NCBI GenBank assembly: GCA_009103225.1
Contig: RHPI01001412.1
Coordinates: forward strand, 101,840 to 165,839
Direction of reading: 5' to 3'
DNA from: Chlorokybus atmophyticus
Lineage: Eukaryota > Streptophyta > Chlorokybophyceae > Chlorokybales > Chlorokybaceae
DNA: 64,000 nt
Shown piece by piece: positions 41,403 to 52,373 of the stretch. The notes under the pieces were generated by a model, which did not search any database, was not told the origin of the DNA, and saw only the letters and a program-made list of their open reading frames with translations. Each line of letters starts with the position of its first letter. Positions within the stretch are counted from its first letter, which is position 1. The translations under genes and the position numbers were made by a program.

Positions 41403-42368
41403 AAGAGATGTACCCCCATCGCAAAAAAAAAAACGTGTTGTGATGTGCGTGTAGTGGTTGGAATAGTGCCCTGATACAAAGGCATTTGCCCTGTATATAC
41501 AGCCTTGACCCTTGGAGTAGTTTGTACCCTGCCTTGTGACCTTGTTACAAAGATAAATGTTTTGTGCAAATTCTGATCTGCTTGTACAAGCAGCTGTTGG
41601 CAGAACTTTGCCAACACACACATGAGTGCATGCTCATTATCATCACAGTGTAGGCCTAGTTGTATGAATTGTGGTTGGCTTTACTTGACCAACAATGGTG
41701 AAGCTACACTCCTGAAAGCTTACAAGTAGCTGCAAAGAGGCACTAGCTTCATGCATAGTAGTTGACATTATTTTGCCAACAACAGAGAGAGGCTTACACT
41801 CCTGAAGGCATTCAATAGCTGCAAAGAGACACAACAACATCCAAGAGACAAAGCTACATGCATTGCTGATTGCCTGCTTGCATGCTGGTATTGCATGCAA
41901 TTGCTGATGTCAAGCGGCCAGCAAAGTGTTTTAGTTGTCTGCAGATTGCTATCACATCACATGATATGGGAACAACTCCGTCCACGAGTTGTCCCCCCGG
42001 ATCGCACGACACGCCAGAAGCGTTGCCGAGGCAATGCCAAGGAGCCAGGCAGCAGCAGCAGCAGGAGGAGTGTTGACGCAGAGCCTGGTGGTGTCGGCTA
42101 GCCAGCAAGCCACATGACGCCAGCAGCAAGGGTAGGATAGCAAGCATGATTCACTGTGTGCCGGTGTGTTGCACAATGCTAGTGAAGTTTCTGAGTATGA
42201 GTATGAGTATTAGCAGCCCTGTGCCAAGGCGTTGCCAAGGCAGGAACAGCAGCATAAAGCGCAGGAGGAGGAGGACTAGGTAAGGATGGTGTGCTGCGCA
42301 AGCTTTGCTAATGAGGTACATAACCGTACAACGGCATGTCTTGATGGTTACATAATTGCAACAACAGT
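41403..42368. other. Spacer with hairpins between the ParB-like gene and the dehydrogenase pseudogene
   Basis: It begins with the 3' UTR of the ParB-like gene. At 41578-41593 CTGCTTGTACAAGCAG is a perfect palindrome, directly followed by TGTTGGCA..TGCCAACA (41595-41616). Two more TTGCCAAC-type words lie near 41690 and 41767. A possible Arg/Ser-rich exon at 41960-42100 (DRTTRQKRCRGNAKEPGSSS) may be the start of the following pseudogene. Confidence 0.45.
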
Positions 42369-44066
42369 GCCGGGACAATTGTGCTGAATCTTTCCTCGCA
42401 CGAGCTCAATGAGATTGAAGAACGTGGCTTGCTGAGCCTGAATGTGAAGCCCACACCTTTTGCCAACCGCAATGTGTTGCTGTTTGCTGCCTACACTGTG
42501 GGTCCATCGAGGTTCTGTAAGCGTTGAGTGCTTGGTCAAGGGCCGCATCTCACGGTTTGCAGTATCCACCGCAAACGCTGTGGTTGGGGACGAATCCGTT
42601 ATGTTGGAAAATGTCTGGTGCAAGGTATGTACTTGTTGCAACGCGCATGATGCATATATGCTACTGGTAAAACTGCGATCGAGCTGACTCTGTCTGAGGG
42701 CAATTGCAGGTTTACATTTCACATAGCATGGGTGGTATCCACTTTGATGAAGATGAGAACCTTTCTGCGCAGTTACAGTAATATTGTCATTACCTTGCGT
42801 AGCGTTCTAGCATGCTTGCAAAGACTTGCCCAACACCTCCACACCTTTGCTGTTTGTTCCAGTTGGTAAAGGTGCCAACGACATTGATTATGGATGGGTT
42901 GGAAACACGTCCGGTGACCCCCCCAGCCCTGCAAGTTAGTCATGAGCATTGATGAGATGGTTGCCCTTCTGCCTTCATAGTGCATGCTTCCAACAACATA
43001 ATGTACTTCTATACAGGTGTTTTATTGACGCCGCCCACCGCTGAAAGTGGCGCCGTGCGAGCTCGGCATTTCATGACCTCGCGGACACCTTGGAAAATCT
43101 CGTACATTTGCACCATCATATTCGACCCTCTCACCGGCGACGCTGCCTCTACCAACCCTACTTTGAGCAGGTAAAGTGTTCCATTTTTTCATGCACATGG
43201 TAGTACTATTGGTTTGCTGTGATTGCCAGCATGGGCTACCATATAGTGCATGTGCACAGTGGTAGTGACAAAGGGTCGCATTCTAACATACGGCTTGCGC
43301 AACCCGTTTCGCGGTGCCATACGCCCAGTCAGCAACGAGGTTTGGTGGGGAAGTGTGCTTTGGTGGACTTGAGAGAGCATATACCGCATCCAACACAGTT
43401 CAAACACCATTTCAAACTTCGGGTGGCCGTGTTATGAGGGCCCTGAAGTACAACTATCCTATCAGTTAAGAGCGCTCGACATGCTAGTCACTCTTTGGTA
43501 ATATTTCCCTTGCACATAGATATTTGCTATTGCACCCGACATTCCCAACTTTGCAGATTGTGAACCTGAACCTCTGCAATCAAATATACTCCACCAACTC
43601 TGTATCACTACCTTTCTACGCATACATGCATACCTGTCCTCCCAATCCTGGTGGCAAGTGCGCGAGGGCAACAGGAGTGAATGGTGCTTCGGTGACTGGT
43701 CTGGCTTTCAATTCGGGTTTAGTATTTGGTGCTAGTTACTGCGGAGTACTGTTCTTTGGTGATTACACTATTGATTGGCATATGGGCGATGCCGTTTGGT
43801 TCAGACGGGCAACCGGACCATAATCACATGCAAGTGGTTGTGGAAGGTGTCGGTGTTGTGGACATCAAAAAAGCAGCAAATGGATCGCTGTTGAATGCAG
43901 ACTTCAGCAATGCCCAGGTGTTTCGCCTCGTCGGGCTTGGCAGTGGGGTCACGAGTGCTGTCATGACAGCATTATCAAGCTCTGGAGTAGCACCCTTGTC
44001 TGTGAACTTGGACAGCACACATCCCGTGCCACACCCTCCTATCAGCTACGCTTGGGACCTCAAGGC
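42369..44066 (+). pseudogene. PQQ-dependent sugar dehydrogenase-like gene with a PKD end, broken
   Basis: Fragments in family order are RGLLSLNVKPTPFANRNVLL (near 42424), VKGRISRFAV (near 42540), VLLTPPTAESGAVRA (near 43018), GLRNPFRGAIRPVSNEVWWG (near 43288), the hallmark NFGWPCYEG (near 43414-43442), SVTGLAFNSGLVF and GVLFFGDYT (near 43690-43775). A PKD-type piece, GVAPLSVN to ISYAWDLK, ends near 44066. Introns with GTAAAG or GTATGT donors and TTGCAG acceptors separate some pieces. The frame changes several times, and a TGA at 43370-43372 lies where relatives have Trp (WWT-stop-ES). Intact relatives are soluble-glucose- or sorbosone-dehydrogenase-type beta-propellers, secreted or periplasmic. 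This copy cannot encode one. Confidence 0.72.
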
Positions 44067-44849
44067 TAGCTTGTGGTGTCAAGCAAAGCACAGCATATGC
44101 TTTAGTCACATTTTAACATTTACTAACAGCTATAAGGCATAATATGTTGGCATCGCACATGAGTTTGATGTTTGACATACTTATCAATGTCATATACATA
44201 AGGTTTTAAAGAACTGAATCACAAGAGGGAGGGGAGCAACAAGAATGTCAAAGCAAGAGCAAGGGCACAAAAGCGAAGCAGCATTCATAGTGTATTTCAA
44301 GGCATGTGGCAATGAGTCGTTCACGTCATGTTAAAGTACACATCTTGTACAACTCAGCATTACCTTATTTCTTCAAAGTCTTTATAATTTACGCTAATCA
44401 AGAAGCTGATGTTTATTGTTAACCCTGCCAACCAATATAATCCAGTCATAATCTACTCATGCATATGATTTGCCGCCGAACATGTAACATGAAAAGTCTA
44501 ATATAATGCTCGGTTAGAATTTTGCAAAAATCAGCTGCAGCACTACATTGCACTATGATTGATAATCGTTGCTAACATGTCAACACATTGCTTGCACTTG
44601 TCACCAGTGCAAGCTATGTGTGGTGGCTGATAGCTGGAACACAAATGCCTCGTACATCTTTCTCACGCACGCATCAGCACACTGCATTGCTGGGTGGTCA
44701 TTTACTGGCATTGCGCAGCCATATTTGCCAGAAGTGCCAGTAGCGGTAGCGCTGACCGACCTTACTGGCACTGCTCAGCAGTGCCAGAAACAAGCATCTG
44801 TGCCATAAACAACCACTGGACTCAAGCTCAATGCAGCTGCGGCGCTGAG
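44067..44849. other. Spacer upstream of the 5'-nucleotidase gene; nothing recognised
   Basis: It is AT-richer at 44150-44560, then shows repeated TACTGGCA / TGCCAGTA words (44702-44790). The latter form short inverted repeats (for example TTACTGGCA..TGCCAGTA). This is the probable promoter and 5' UTR of the next gene. Confidence 0.45.
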
Positions 44850-47800
44850 ATGGCGGCGACAGCGGCGTCGGCGTCCGTCTCCGGGGCGCCATGGGCGCAT
44901 GCGACTCTGCCCTCAGAGCTCAGAAAGCCACGTGGTGTTGTTTCTCAAAAGAGCACCCCCGCAGCAGCGCAAGCATGCTGCTGCGCACCTGCCAGGAGGC
45001 GCCTCCGGCTCCGCCGACGCCGCGGCCGGCAAGCGGGCTGCGACGCAACTGCTGGCGATCATGACAGCGGTGAGTGCAACTCCTTAACATGCAGGTATTC
45101 TTGCTTGCATGCTCACTACGTTCGTTGCTGACAGCTATGCTGCCAACCAGCCAACTAGCATGCAGCTTGATCTGGAGGTTGCAATAAACCAGCCAGCATG
45201 CTTCATGCGCATTGTGAGTTCAGGCTGACAGATTGGGTTTGGCGCATTGTGACACTCAACATGCTGTCAAACTCTTGCAAGAATACGGTGCTTCATTCTT
45301 GCCGAACTCCCTTAGGACGACATGCATTCGCAGCATTCTTCCCCACACACATTATGGACAGTTGTTAAGGACAAATTTACATTGCCTGTCCTATTGCGAG
45401 TCTTAAAGCTCTGCATGACATGTCTGTAACTGAGAGGATGAGTGCACACCTGCACTTGGCACTTGAATGCATTGCATGATGCAGGCGCTGAAGCTAGCAC
45501 CAGTCAGGCCTCCGACAAAGAGAGCTGGGACCGATGGAACAGCAGCGCCTATGAAGAAAACGAAGGCAATGAGGTAACGAGGTGACAGTACAACACTACA
45601 TCGCGCATGTATTGAAGGAAAACCGCGCTGGACGACATCACTGGTGACATATGCATTTGCATTACGTCTGCCCATCACCACCAAGTAGCGTGGTAGAACA
45701 GTTCATCATCTCGATGTTGGCGCGCGCACTCGTGCGCAACTACACACAGCGCATGCACGGACCCGACTCCAATGCACCTTCAAGGACTTAAAGAAGCAGC
45801 ATGCATCTCGTCATTGATTATTTCACGTTGGCTCCTGAAACTACCGGATAATCCATCTGTTTACTTTTGTTTTGACATCCTTCAGGATGATCAGATTGGA
45901 CCTTTTGGTCTCGTGGATCATGAGCATGCCGCGGTGGATTACCTTGGAGAGTCGACGGAAGGCAATCTACACATGCGCGACTTCCAAGATTATAACAATG
46001 AAGGTGCGTGCCAAGCCGGCAGCAACTTTTTCTGTGTACATGACAACAAGTGTACCCTGTCTCACCAGTTGTAGACAACAAGCGAACACAAGTGACGACA
46101 CCTACAAACACTTGCACTACTGTACATATGCCCTCACGTGCGCATGCGCGTATAAATACATGCGTACAAGCGTGCAAACATTGGGTGGGTACATGCGCAC
46201 TCAGCCCAACTACATGCGTATACATCTGGTTATTCATATGCACGGATACATGTGAGTTGTATCATAAACGTGTGCGCACGTGGTTCTTGTGATTCTGTCC
46301 AAAGCTTGAGGTCTGCGTTTCTCAAGTATACAGGTTGGATACGTTGTTAAGTCACCGACAGATCTACTGGGACCCTCCTAGATGTGCCTACACTGACATG
46401 CTTGTGTGCAGAACCACAGTCCTTGGACAGCGTGCAGCAGGAACTCGATGATGCCATCGACTTGCTGCGGCAGATTGATCTGAATGTACGCTTTGCACAT
46501 GAGGATCACAATCACAGCACTGTTATATACACATTTTTTTGCTTGTCGTAACAAGTTGTAGTTCTTACAATGCGACTCTCAACAGACTCCAGTATCGCTG
46601 GAAGAGGTCGGCTCCCGGGGCATTTTCTGCAGCAGGACGCTGAATCTGCGGTCAATATCCACAATCGGTTATGATATGGACTACACCCTTGTGCACTACT
46701 ACGTGGAGGTGAGCTCAATTGTGACAATCAGTTCACTAGAAAAAACATTACATGCTGCATTGTTGCAACAGTACTACTGCAGCGCAGTAAGCAAGCAGTA
46801 GCAAACATAGTGCTGGCATATCTTTGTTCAACGTTTGTATACGACATCACAATACGATGCGAGCAAGAGCTAATGGTATCAAAACAAAGGGACTCTCATC
46901 TTGATTGTTGCCATTACTGGCACTACAAAACGAACAACCCCATGATGGACATATTTGGACACTTGATAGACTGCTGTGTGTGCACAACAGTCTATTGAGT
47001 CACAATACACGGCTTCTTCAGGACTTATGTGTGATTCATAAATGACAGCATGCAACGCGCTGTCGAAGACAGCAACATATTGAATGCAGCACCTCTGCCG
47101 CCAATCGGTCACAATAATGGTTACAACTACACGCACGCCCACATGCATATGATCATGCACACATGTATACACCTGCACCCCAGGCATGGGAGGGGCGCGC
47201 GTACGACTACGGCATGCAGATGCTGCGAGAGATGGGTTGTCGCACTGATGGCCTCGCGTTTGATCCAGGCCTTGTCATCCGCGGCCTGGTCATGGACACC
47301 GAGCTCGGCAACCTGGTCAAGGCTGACCGCTTTGGATACGTGAAGAGGGCCATGCACGGCACCCACATGCTTAGCCACCGCTCCATCAGGTACGCATAGC
47401 GTTTGAAAGGTGGTGTGCTTTGGTTTAATTATTGACTATGCGTTGGTTATCGTGGCCTGGTTGGCTTAGACACTGAACCCATAGAGACAATGTGAGATGT
47501 AGCTGCCCAACTACATGTTGTACACATGTAATGTGCGTGCGTGTGTGTTGTGTTGTGTGTGTGTGGTGGTGGGGAGGAAGCGGNNNNNNNNNNNNNNNNN
47601 NNNNNNNNNNNNNNNNNNNNNNNNNNNNNNNNNNNNNNNNNNNNNNNNNNNNNNNNNNNNNNNNNNNNNNNNNNNNNNNNNNNNNNNNNNNNNNNNNNNN
47701 NNNNNNNNNNNNNNNNNNNNNNNNNNNNNNNNNNNNNNNNNNNNNGGCGGCGCGGGGTAGCACTCAGCATGTAGCATTCATAGCAGCTTCGAGTCACCCA

Positions 47801-50800
47801 TGCTTTGATTTAATGCCTTGACAGCGAGGTGTACGGTCGTGAGCTGGTGGACCTGAGGAACGAGGGCAGGTGGCTCTTCCTCAACACGCTGTTCAGCGTG
47901 AGCGAGGCCGTAATGTACATGCAGATGGTGGAGAGGCTAGATGAAGGCGCGCTGCCGTCAGGTAAGGGAGCAAGCAGCCTGTTTGAATCATATGCTGTTT
48001 GACAGACAATAGGATATTGCCAAATGCTCCTGGTGTTGGTCAATGCACAAGGAATAGATGCCATCTGGGGTTGTTATGTTCCATTCTTCTTGATGTGCAC
48101 TACTTCTTGGTCGTCTTTTTGTTCTTGTCTTGTCTTGTAACTTAGTCCACGTACTAATCTTATGGTGTGCCCTTGCCGCAGTTGCCAACTAGCGTGTTGC
48201 TCGTGTCAGTTGCTTGTGTCTTTGTATGTTTGCGTCGTTGTTGTGTCCAATCACACTGTTCCATTGTTGTACTCAGTTGTCCGATCATGCAAGCGCATCT
48301 GCAAGTGATCATGCAGGTTGTATTGAGGCTCTTCACAACCGTAGTGTGCTGCAGATATTGCTTCCCTCTCCTACAAGGGTCTGTACAATCTAGTTGCAAA
48401 GGCGCTGTTCCGCGCGCATGTGGAGGGCAACCTGAAAGCGGAGATCATGGCGGACCCAGGCAGGTTTGTCGACGCGGACCCGGACGCCCCGCTGGCCCTC
48501 CTCGACCAGAAGCGTGCCGGGAAGCGCCTCGTGCTCATCACCAACAGCGACTACGAGTACACTGACCGCATGATGACATATGCATACACTAGGTAAGAGG
48601 CGTGCGTCTGTGCGCGCTGGCACGCGGATGTGCGCATGTGTGCACCTGTCCGCACATATCTGCAGATGGAGCATGTGCGGGCGCGCACGCATGCACGCGG
48701 CCTCGTGTGTATGTGTTTGCGTGTGCACGTGCATACGTGCGTGTGCTCCGTTTGTGCGTGTGAACACGCGCGCAGACATGGGCATGGACACGCGTGCGTG
48801 CGTGCGTGCGTGTTTGTTGTGCAACGCACTTGTGCATGATGTTGTCTACATTGTGTGTATTCTGTAACAGTGGTGTAGCACTGACATGATGTTGTACTAC
48901 TGCAAGGTACCTGCCCGACGGTATGACTTGGAGGAGCCTGTTTGACATGGTGATCGTGTCCGCGAGAAAGCCCGAGTTCTTCACCAGCAGCAACATGCCC
49001 TTGTATGAGGTCGTCACTGAGGATGGCCTCATGCGGCCTTGCTACCGCGCCAAGCCGGGTACATGTCGTCGCAATGTTATGCAATGCGCCCATAACGGTC
49101 TAATGCGCTTGCAGTGCATCAAAAGTTCTTCTGCATTGCACGCCCCTGTAGGACTGTCTGCAGGGCTTTGTTGCGTTTGTAAGTGGAACGTGGACTACGT
49201 CATACAACGTACAAATCAATGACCCCTTTGTATCATTGCCGTGTAGCTTACTCACATGCATGCATGCAATGCTAGTTGTTGGAGGTAGCTGGCATGGAAG
49301 TTTCAGGAACTGGGGCGCCTATGCAGGTGGTCTGTACAATGGAGGTTGCGCTGCACAGGTGGAGCGCGCGCTGGATATAAGTGGGGATGAAACCATGTAT
49401 GTGGGTGATCACATCTATACAGGTGCGTTGCTGTTGCTTGCATGCATCCCAGCCAGCTCATGGTATAAGTGCAGCGCAGTGTCCAAACTTAGAGCATACT
49501 TACAGCACACTGACTTGACTTGCTGCAGATGTGAACTCGGCTAAGACGCACTTGCGATGGCGGACGGCTTTGATCTGCCGGGAGCTTGAGCATGAAGTAC
49601 AGGTCTGATGGTGTTGAGCTTTGTGTTGAACACGAGCTGTGCTTGAGGCGCCAATGGATCAAACCCCTGTTCGTTGATGGTGCCTTTAGCCTCAGTCTGA
49701 CTGGCTTTTTGTGCAGGCGCTCACGCAGGGACGGTATCATCGCGAAGAGCTGCAGCGGCTGATGCTGCAGAAGGCAGCATTTGGGGATGCTTTCAACCAG
49801 GTACTTGTTGCAAGCTTTTGTTGTTGATTTGAATGTTGTTGGCCCGGTGGTGTGCTGTTCACGCAGGAATGATGACTTAATTGAGCAGCGTATGCTCAGT
49901 CAATGAACATGTATGCGAGCAATCAACAAGTCGAGCAGTTAACCATTCCAGTAGTCATTTGGCACGGCTGGCTCAATGATGGATTGCTAAACCTTGCTTA
50001 TTAACTGCTTAAAAACGATGTAGCAACGGATCAACAACTCAAACAGTGAAGTAATCAAGGGCTGGAGGACTTGGTGTTGGTTGTTGGCTTGATGGTTTGT
50101 TCGACTAATTGATGCTGTTGGGCAGTTTCGGCTGCTGCTGCAGCGTGCGCAAGCCACGGGCGAGGAGCATCCGTGGGCGGAGCAGGTGACGTCGCAGATG
50201 TCCAGGCTGCTCCTTGTCATGGACGAGCTCGACGAGCGCATAGCGCCAATGCTCGAGGAGGACGGATGGCACTTCAACCAGCGATGGGGCTACCTGTCAA
50301 GGTGGTTTTTTCTTGTTGACTTGTGAAGTTGTGTGTCACTGCTGCTGTGATGAAGTTTGATGCGTGTGTGCATGCACGGGTGTTAGGTTGTGTGTGCGCA
50401 AGCATGTGCGTGTGCAATTAGTACTGAACTATCACACAGGTCAGGGCTCAATGACAAGAGTCACCTTACGAGGCAGATCGAAAAGTACGCCGACATATAC
50501 ACCTCAAGAGTCTCCAACTTCTTGCGATACACTCCGTTCATGTACTTCCGATCACCCAGCCAGGTGAGTGATGGTTTGGCATGCCATGTGGAATTGAAAC
50601 CATTGTCGAGCTATACAGCATGTGGATGTATGTGCATGTGTATGAGTGTGTCCGGGCATGCCTGTGTGCGTGAGTGCTGGCTTGCTTGCAAGTGCTTCTC
50701 CTGACCATAGCAAGTGTGCTAACCAACCCCATTGCTGGCAGTCCCTTGCACATGATCCCTACTCAACAGAAGACTATCAGTCAGACACTGAGGGCTATGA

Positions 50801-51001
50801 ACCGGTTATGCTGGAGTCGTCGCTTCAGACGAATGGTAAGGGCAAGTGTGTACGTGCTTACTGTAAACAATGGTACTTCATGTATTGACTCCTGCAGGAA
50901 CATCACATGCATCTTCTCATGAGTCGGAGGAAAACATACCCAAGGAAGAGATGAAGCACGCAGCGTCTGCCAAATATGAGTTGAAACAGACACTGCAATG
51001 A
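44850..51001 (+). CDS. Cytosolic purine 5'-nucleotidase family (HAD superfamily, IMP/GMP-type), 16 exons
   Basis: The exons are 44850-45069, 45485-45573, 45886-46003, 46412-46485, 46586-46708, 47184-47389, 47825-47961, 48355-48592, 48907-49058, 49327-49422, 49529-49602, 49717-49800, 50126-50301, 50440-50563, 50742-50835 and 50898-51001 (TGA). All phases agree, giving about 702 residues. HAD motif I is GYDMDYTLVHY (nucleophile Asp about 197, acid/base Asp about 199). Motif II is LITNSDYEYT (about 383-391), the motif III Lys is in SARKPEFF (about 423), and motif IV is YVGDHIYTD (Asp about 480). Between I and II lies the family cap region (LGNLVKADRFGYVKRAMHGT). The product should dephosphorylate purine nucleoside monophosphates, as NT5C2/NT5DC proteins do. 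The N-terminus is Ala-, Ser- and Arg-rich (RRRLRLRRRRGR) and could be a targeting peptide. Intron 6 contains an assembly gap. Confidence 0.93.
47584..47745. other. Assembly gap (162 N) in intron 6 of the 5'-nucleotidase gene
   Basis: A run of undetermined bases is flanked by GT-rich (TGTGTGTGTGGTGGTGG) and GGCGGCG sequence. The gap probably covers a simple-sequence or GC-rich stretch. Exon phases on both sides agree, so no exon seems lost. Confidence 0.95.
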
Positions 51002-51512
51002 TGTCAATGCAACCGAGTAGCAATGAAACTCTGGGTTTGTGCGACTTGTTGAAGTGGTCTCTGCATCCGGTGCCATACCTTGCATGCGTTCTGAGCGCAC
51101 TAACTCAATGAGTAGTACAGCCTGGTTGTGACTAACACATATATCCGTGCTAGGTGTGTCTTGGTTCACCCGCATCGGCTTGCCACTGTCATATAGCTTC
51201 CCACTTTCTCGCGATTGTACTGCCAAAATGAAACTCTTGCAGCGCTGCCTCAGCCTGTCAGTAGTAAAGCCGTTGGTATGTGCACAGGGCTACAACATTC
51301 CTGCCTAGCTCGCAACCTGCCTTGCCACCCTGCTGCACATTCATGTGAAGGACTGCTATTCATAGTAAATGCCGAATCACACATGGTTATGAGCACACAG
51401 GGTTTTAGGTAGAAGATATTTAGGTTTAAATACATGTATAAACAAATAAAGCAGAAAAGCCGCGCATGCTAGCTGATAGCTAGTCACATGTACTTATGGG
51501 GTCTCTGCCGTA
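51002..51512. other. Spacer between the 5'-nucleotidase gene and family copy C
   Basis: It holds the 3' UTR of the nucleotidase and, from about 51280, the 3' flank of copy C. That flank matches the flank of copy D at 54935-55165 (shared GCCTAGCT, AACCTGCCTTGCC, GGTAGAA, AAATAAAGC and GCTAGTCACA words). It marks one end of the segmental duplication. No gene is seen. Confidence 0.55.
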
Positions 51513-52373
51513 CTACTTATCAACAATTTCAACAGCTTGTTCCGTCTTCACTCGCTTGGCAACTGTCCAAACCTGGATCTCATCATCCTCATCGCTGTCA
51601 CCTGTGAGATCATATACCCTATTGTCGTCACCATGAACACGCCTCCTCGCAGGCGTGTCCACTTTCACCCGGTTGACGGGAGCTGCAGCAACAACATTGC
51701 CTTCTTGCAAAGCAGCTGGCAGCAGCTTTGCATGTTGCGGGTTGGTTCGAGACAACACGCCACGCAACAACAACACCTCCGCTGTTTCAAGATGAAGCAC
51801 ATATGACCCGAGACTCCGCCCACATATGGAACTGTGACTTTGTCGCTTGGGAGGATTGATGATTTTGTCACCCGCAGCAGTAACAAGCGAAGTCGCTTGA
51901 AAGAATTTCTTTCCGTTGGGTTTCTCCACGCTCGTCATCGAAGCAGGCGTGTCCACATAGCCAGTGACGGGTCTGAGGAATTGGCCTGTCTCCACACAAC
52001 ATGTAATTTTGATCACGCCTGCGTGCGTGTCGCTCGCTTCACCGAACCCAGCAGCCTTCGGTGAAGCAAAGATGAACTGTTGATAATCTGAATGATCCGC
52101 TGCTGTGCGCCAGCCTTTGAACTTCACCGGTTGGCTGTGATAACTGGTATAATAGGTAGAAAGTGGCTTGCCGTCGATGTGGACCTTCACAACAACCGGC
52201 TCGTCCGTGTGTAAAGAGTTGCGACACGCCGTCGGGCAGCAGTGAATCTTGAAGCTGCCTCCTGGGGACCCGATGACGTATGTCTTGTCGGCATGCGTGA
52301 CCTCCGGATAAGCGTTGCCGTGCGGGTCAAGCAGTTGAACTGTCAACTCGCAATCTTCGTTCTGCCACTTCAT
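51513..52373 (-). CDS. Family copy C: SUMO-tail family protein, intact
   Basis: It has 286 residues with MKWQNEDCELTV as start (the same Met as in copies A and D; a longer frame upstream lacks conservation and holds an intron-like acceptor). The N-terminal part (about 1-125) reads LLDPHGNAYPEVTH, TYVIGSPGGSFKIHCC, VKVHIDGKPL and FKGWRTAADHSDYQQFIF. In general outline it resembles fungal DUF7918-type domains (inference). The core (about 150-215) has GKKFFQATSLVTAAGDK and LGSYVLHLETAEVLLLRGVL. The tail has VKVD (236-239), ARRRVH, VYDLTGDSDEDDEI (253-266) and RVKTEQ with VKTE at 275-278. The DLT-plus-acidic stretch is a typical SUMO-interacting motif, and VKVD and VKTE fit psi-K-x-E/D sumoylation sites. 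A nuclear role with SUMO is inferred. The molecular function is unknown. The stop is TAG. Confidence 0.82.
   Translation of the reverse strand: MKWQNEDCELTVQLLDPHGNAYPEVTHADKTYVIGSPGGSFKIHCCPTACRNSLHTDEPVVVKVHIDGKPLSTYYTSYHSQPVKFKGWRTAADHSDYQQFIFASPKAAGFGEASDTHAGVIKITCCVETGQFLRPVTGYVDTPASMTSVEKPNGKKFFQATSLVTAAGDKIINPPKRQSHSSICGRSLGSYVLHLETAEVLLLRGVLSRTNPQHAKLLPAALQEGNVVAAAPVNRVKVDTPARRRVHGDDNRVYDLTGDSDEDDEIQVWTVAKRVKTEQAVEIVDK

Noticed and set aside
48580-48867. Cys-, Arg- and His-rich open frames at 48.6-48.9 kb on both strands.
   Set aside because: They arise from a TGTGCGTG simple-sequence stretch within intron 8 of the 5'-nucleotidase gene, whose exon phases join across it.
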